5,971 nucleotides of DNA, from the NCBI GenBank assembly GCA_964639525.1, contig CAZXDS010000204.1, positions 1-5,971 of the forward strand. Reading direction: 5' to 3'. A program made the translations under genes and the position numbers. Shown piece by piece: positions 5,676 to 5,971 of this stretch. The first letter of the stretch is position 1, and every line of letters begins with the position of its first letter. The notes below the pieces were generated by a model. The model was not told the DNA's origin, searched no databases, and saw nothing but the letters and a program-made list of their open reading frames with translations. The DNA comes from CAZXDS01 sp964639525 (lineage in GTDB: Bacteria; Bacteroidota; Ignavibacteria; Ignavibacteriales; Melioribacteraceae).

Positions 5676-5971
5676 CTATTTTGAAATTTTTGTTAATGCA
5701 GTTTCCAACCGTTCAATTACTTCATTCTTCCCGAGAATAAATAACAAATCAAAAACTCCCGGTCCTATCCCTACACCCGAAACAGCCAAACGTAAAGGAT
5801 GAATAATTCTTCCTTTTCCTATTTCTCTTTCTTCGGCAATTTCATTAAGAATATTGTGATAATCTTCCAGAGTGGGAGTTTCAAATTTGCACAATTTATC
5901 AATATAGACTTTAATTAACTCAACTGAATCGTCTTTCCATCTTTTTTTGATTACCGTTTCGTCGTAAGTTG
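5676..5971 (-). CDS. gltX: Glutamyl-tRNA synthetase, C-terminal end (5' part beyond window)
   Basis: The last 97 residues of GluRS are present; the frame stays open to the right edge, so an internal ATG at 5894 is not the start. The fragment begins TYDETVIKKRWKDD and contains REIGKGRIIHPLRLAVSG (about 48-65), GIGPGVFDLLFILGK and a final ERLETALTKI helix. This is the conserved end of the anticodon-binding domain of bacterial GluRS. The catalytic HIGH and KMSKS motifs lie outside the window. The enzyme charges tRNA-Glu; whether it is discriminating cannot be judged from this piece, but a dedicated GlnRS next door makes a discriminating type plausible. It is the first visible gene of the gltX-glnS-thioesterase run. 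The assignment rests on motif recognition and matching context. Confidence 0.93.
   Translation of the reverse strand, partial: TYDETVIKKRWKDDSVELIKVYIDKLCKFETPTLEDYHNILNEIAEEREIGKGRIIHPLRLAVSGVGIGPGVFDLLFILGKNEVIERLETALTKISK

Noticed and set aside
5892..5894. ATG at 5894 as the start of a 72-residue gene
   Set aside because: The frame continues upstream with GluRS-like sequence (TYDETVIKKRWKDD) to the window edge; this is the 3' end of gltX.

Overview
The window looks like a piece of an AT-rich genome from the Bacteroidota/Chlorobiota/Ignavibacteria side of the tree. This is an inference from base composition, a Bacteroidetes-type TAnnTTTG element before the tRNA, mostly weak ribosome binding sites and the gene content. 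A run of exactly 100 N (1860-1959) shows it is a draft scaffold, probably from a metagenome or single cell. The N run is a placeholder, so neither the distance nor the reading frame across it can be trusted.

Layout from left to right. Positions 1-808 hold the remains of an ISL3-family insertion sequence. Its transposase, on the minus strand, is broken by at least three lesions and runs off the left edge. Positions 845-3183, on the plus strand, hold one flavoprotein/iron-sulfur membrane protein that the N gap cuts in two. The part before the gap is a cysteine-free NAD(P)H/FAD domain of the thioredoxin-reductase fold. The part after the gap is a set of membrane helices with NapH/NosR/CcoG-type cysteine motifs and two [4Fe-4S] ferredoxin clusters. 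A symmetric hairpin terminator (3198-3228) lies between this gene and a convergent tRNA-Leu(CAA) at 3232-3316.

From 3481 to the right edge, everything is on the minus strand and reads as one operon: gltX (only its 3' end is in the window), then glnS, then a hotdog-fold PaaI-type thioesterase. Spacers are 9 and 5 bases, and a long two-part hairpin follows the last gene. GltX and GlnS charge tRNA-Glu and tRNA-Gln, so the cell appears to make Gln-tRNA directly. The thioesterase has no obvious link to them beyond co-transcription.

The most interesting item is the flavoprotein/iron-sulfur gene. Its FAD-binding 'T-x-x-x-G-I-Y-x-x-G-D' element, normally at the C-terminal end of this fold, sits at the very N-terminus, ahead of the GSGPAG motif. 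This suggests a circularly permuted flavin domain wired to a membrane polyferredoxin: NAD(P)H to FAD to [4Fe-4S] clusters to an unknown acceptor. No CRISPR array, integrase, toxin-antitoxin or defence gene was seen.
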